DNA of 64,000 bases from Butyrivibrio sp. LB2008. GTDB taxonomy: Bacteria > Bacillota > Clostridia > Lachnospirales > Lachnospiraceae. The position numbers and the translations under genes were made by a program. Below are positions 63,697-64,000 of the stretch, piece by piece. The notes under the pieces were generated by a model. The model did no database searches, had not been told where the DNA came from, and worked only from the letters and a program-made list of their open reading frames with translations. Numbering within the stretch: position 1 is the stretch's first letter; every line of letters starts with the position of its first letter. The DNA is taken from positions 273,886 through 337,885 of the forward strand of contig NZ_KK211306.1 in NCBI RefSeq assembly GCF_000621565.1. Reading direction: 5' to 3'.

Positions 63697-63760
63697 AAAT
63701 ATCAATTATCGTACAATTATAAACATTATAACATATCTTTTTGCACAATAATTGATATTT
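63697..63760 (-). promoter_or_regulatory. GGDEF-EAL promoter enclosed by a 13-bp inverted repeat
   Basis: AAATATCAATTAT (63697-63709) and ATAATTGATATTT (63748-63760) are perfect inverted copies. Between them, on the minus strand, is an extended -10 TGTTATAAT (TATAAT at 63725-63730). The transcript would start near 63718 and carry one arm in its leader. Confidence 0.6.
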
Positions 63761-63854
63761 ACAGTAATTTAAGATGTTATTGGTGCCTTTAGCGGTGGGA
63801 TATGAGATAGTAGTATACAAACGATTCAGGGACGCTTTCGCTCCCCTCGCTTCG

Positions 63855-64000
63855 TTACATGAGTGACTCGTCGTAAATGGCTCTTTGACCGCCGACGTAT
63901 TTGGGGCGATGGCGGGCGCATATTATGGGGGCGGCGCCGATCTTTCTTAGGGAGATTCTCATTGGGACAACAACTGAATGCAAGTGCATTCCGATCATGG
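63855..64000 (-). CDS. C-terminal fragment of an unidentified protein, cut by window edge
   Basis: The minus-strand frame is open from base 64000 to a TAA at 63855-63857, 47 residues, and includes 'ISLRKIGAAPIICARH' and ends 'GGQRAIYDESLM'. The region is clearly more GC-rich than its surroundings. The coding status is uncertain because no upstream part is visible. It is not recognised. Confidence 0.35.
   Translation of the reverse strand, partial: MIGMHLHSVVVPMRISLRKIGAAPIICARHRPKYVGGQRAIYDESLM

Overview
The window looks like the chromosome of a low-GC anaerobic member of the Bacillota, most likely a Lachnospiraceae of the Butyrivibrio/Pseudobutyrivibrio/Lachnospira kind. The signs are a complete six-subunit Rnf ion-pumping complex, a T-box leader on valS, a four-domain ribosomal protein S1 coupled to ispH, AddAB instead of RecBCD, strong AGGAGG-type ribosome binding sites with some GTG starts, and plant polysaccharide functions (a GH53 galactanase lipoprotein and a sugar ABC importer beside a YesM/YesN-type two-component system). 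The genus is inferred from gene content only. Most genes lie on the minus strand.

Layout. 1-2,000: an ABC-2 exporter (ATPase cut by the window edge) behind a palindromic operator, tandem long hairpins and a 52-residue protein. 2,100-7,100: rnfCDGEAB. 7,290-8,500: a YprB-like RNase H-fold protein, convergent with cheR. 9,500-15,000: a TetR-RpiR-flavoprotein-cmk-ispH-rpsA operon. 15,000-25,550: valS with its T-box, then folC, a 54-residue protein, a TPR membrane protein with an Asn/Asp tail, an MBOAT acyltransferase, an SGNH hydrolase, an 80-residue protein, RidA and a TPR lipoprotein. The middle of this run reads as a cell-surface O-acylation cassette. 25,600-28,030: a small accessory island of immunity-like genes, a VapB-like orphan and VapBC. 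28,060-29,330: housekeeping small genes. 29,578-30,045: an array of nine 52-bp hairpin units. 30,350-39,850: sugar ABC importer (binding protein, permease, double ATPase, permease), a small lipoprotein, an ECF-like membrane protein and YesN/YesM. 39,960-44,540: a TPR-GGDEF diguanylate cyclase and an XPD-like helicase with an N-terminal nuclease domain. 44,690-47,240: a Crh-like HPr homologue, thiT and hflX. 47,350-47,700: a second array with the same 52-bp period. 47,720-54,160: a histidine phosphatase, two acetyltransferases, asnA, a TrkH/TrkA potassium system and the GH53 galactanase. 54,200-63,650: addA, addB and a GGDEF-EAL protein.

The most unusual content is non-coding. Two arrays 17 kb apart are each made of units repeating at exactly 52 bp. 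Both share a 38-nt inverted-repeat core (GCACCG...CGGTGC ends) and a linker of the form CTTG-N-TTTT, while their loop sequences have diverged. No repeat class I recognise explains them. Other points of interest are a hairpin that would hide the helicase ribosome binding site, duplicated promoter/operator sequences in front of vapB and an unrelated-looking neighbour, the HPr paralogue that keeps the regulatory serine but lacks the catalytic histidine, DnaA-box-like sequences in the leader of a diguanylate cyclase gene, and a promoter of a GGDEF-EAL gene enclosed by a perfect 13-bp inverted repeat.

Starts were re-chosen from ribosome binding sites wherever the longest reading frame was implausible; such changes are noted in the entries. 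No tRNA, rRNA, CRISPR array or intact insertion sequence was seen.
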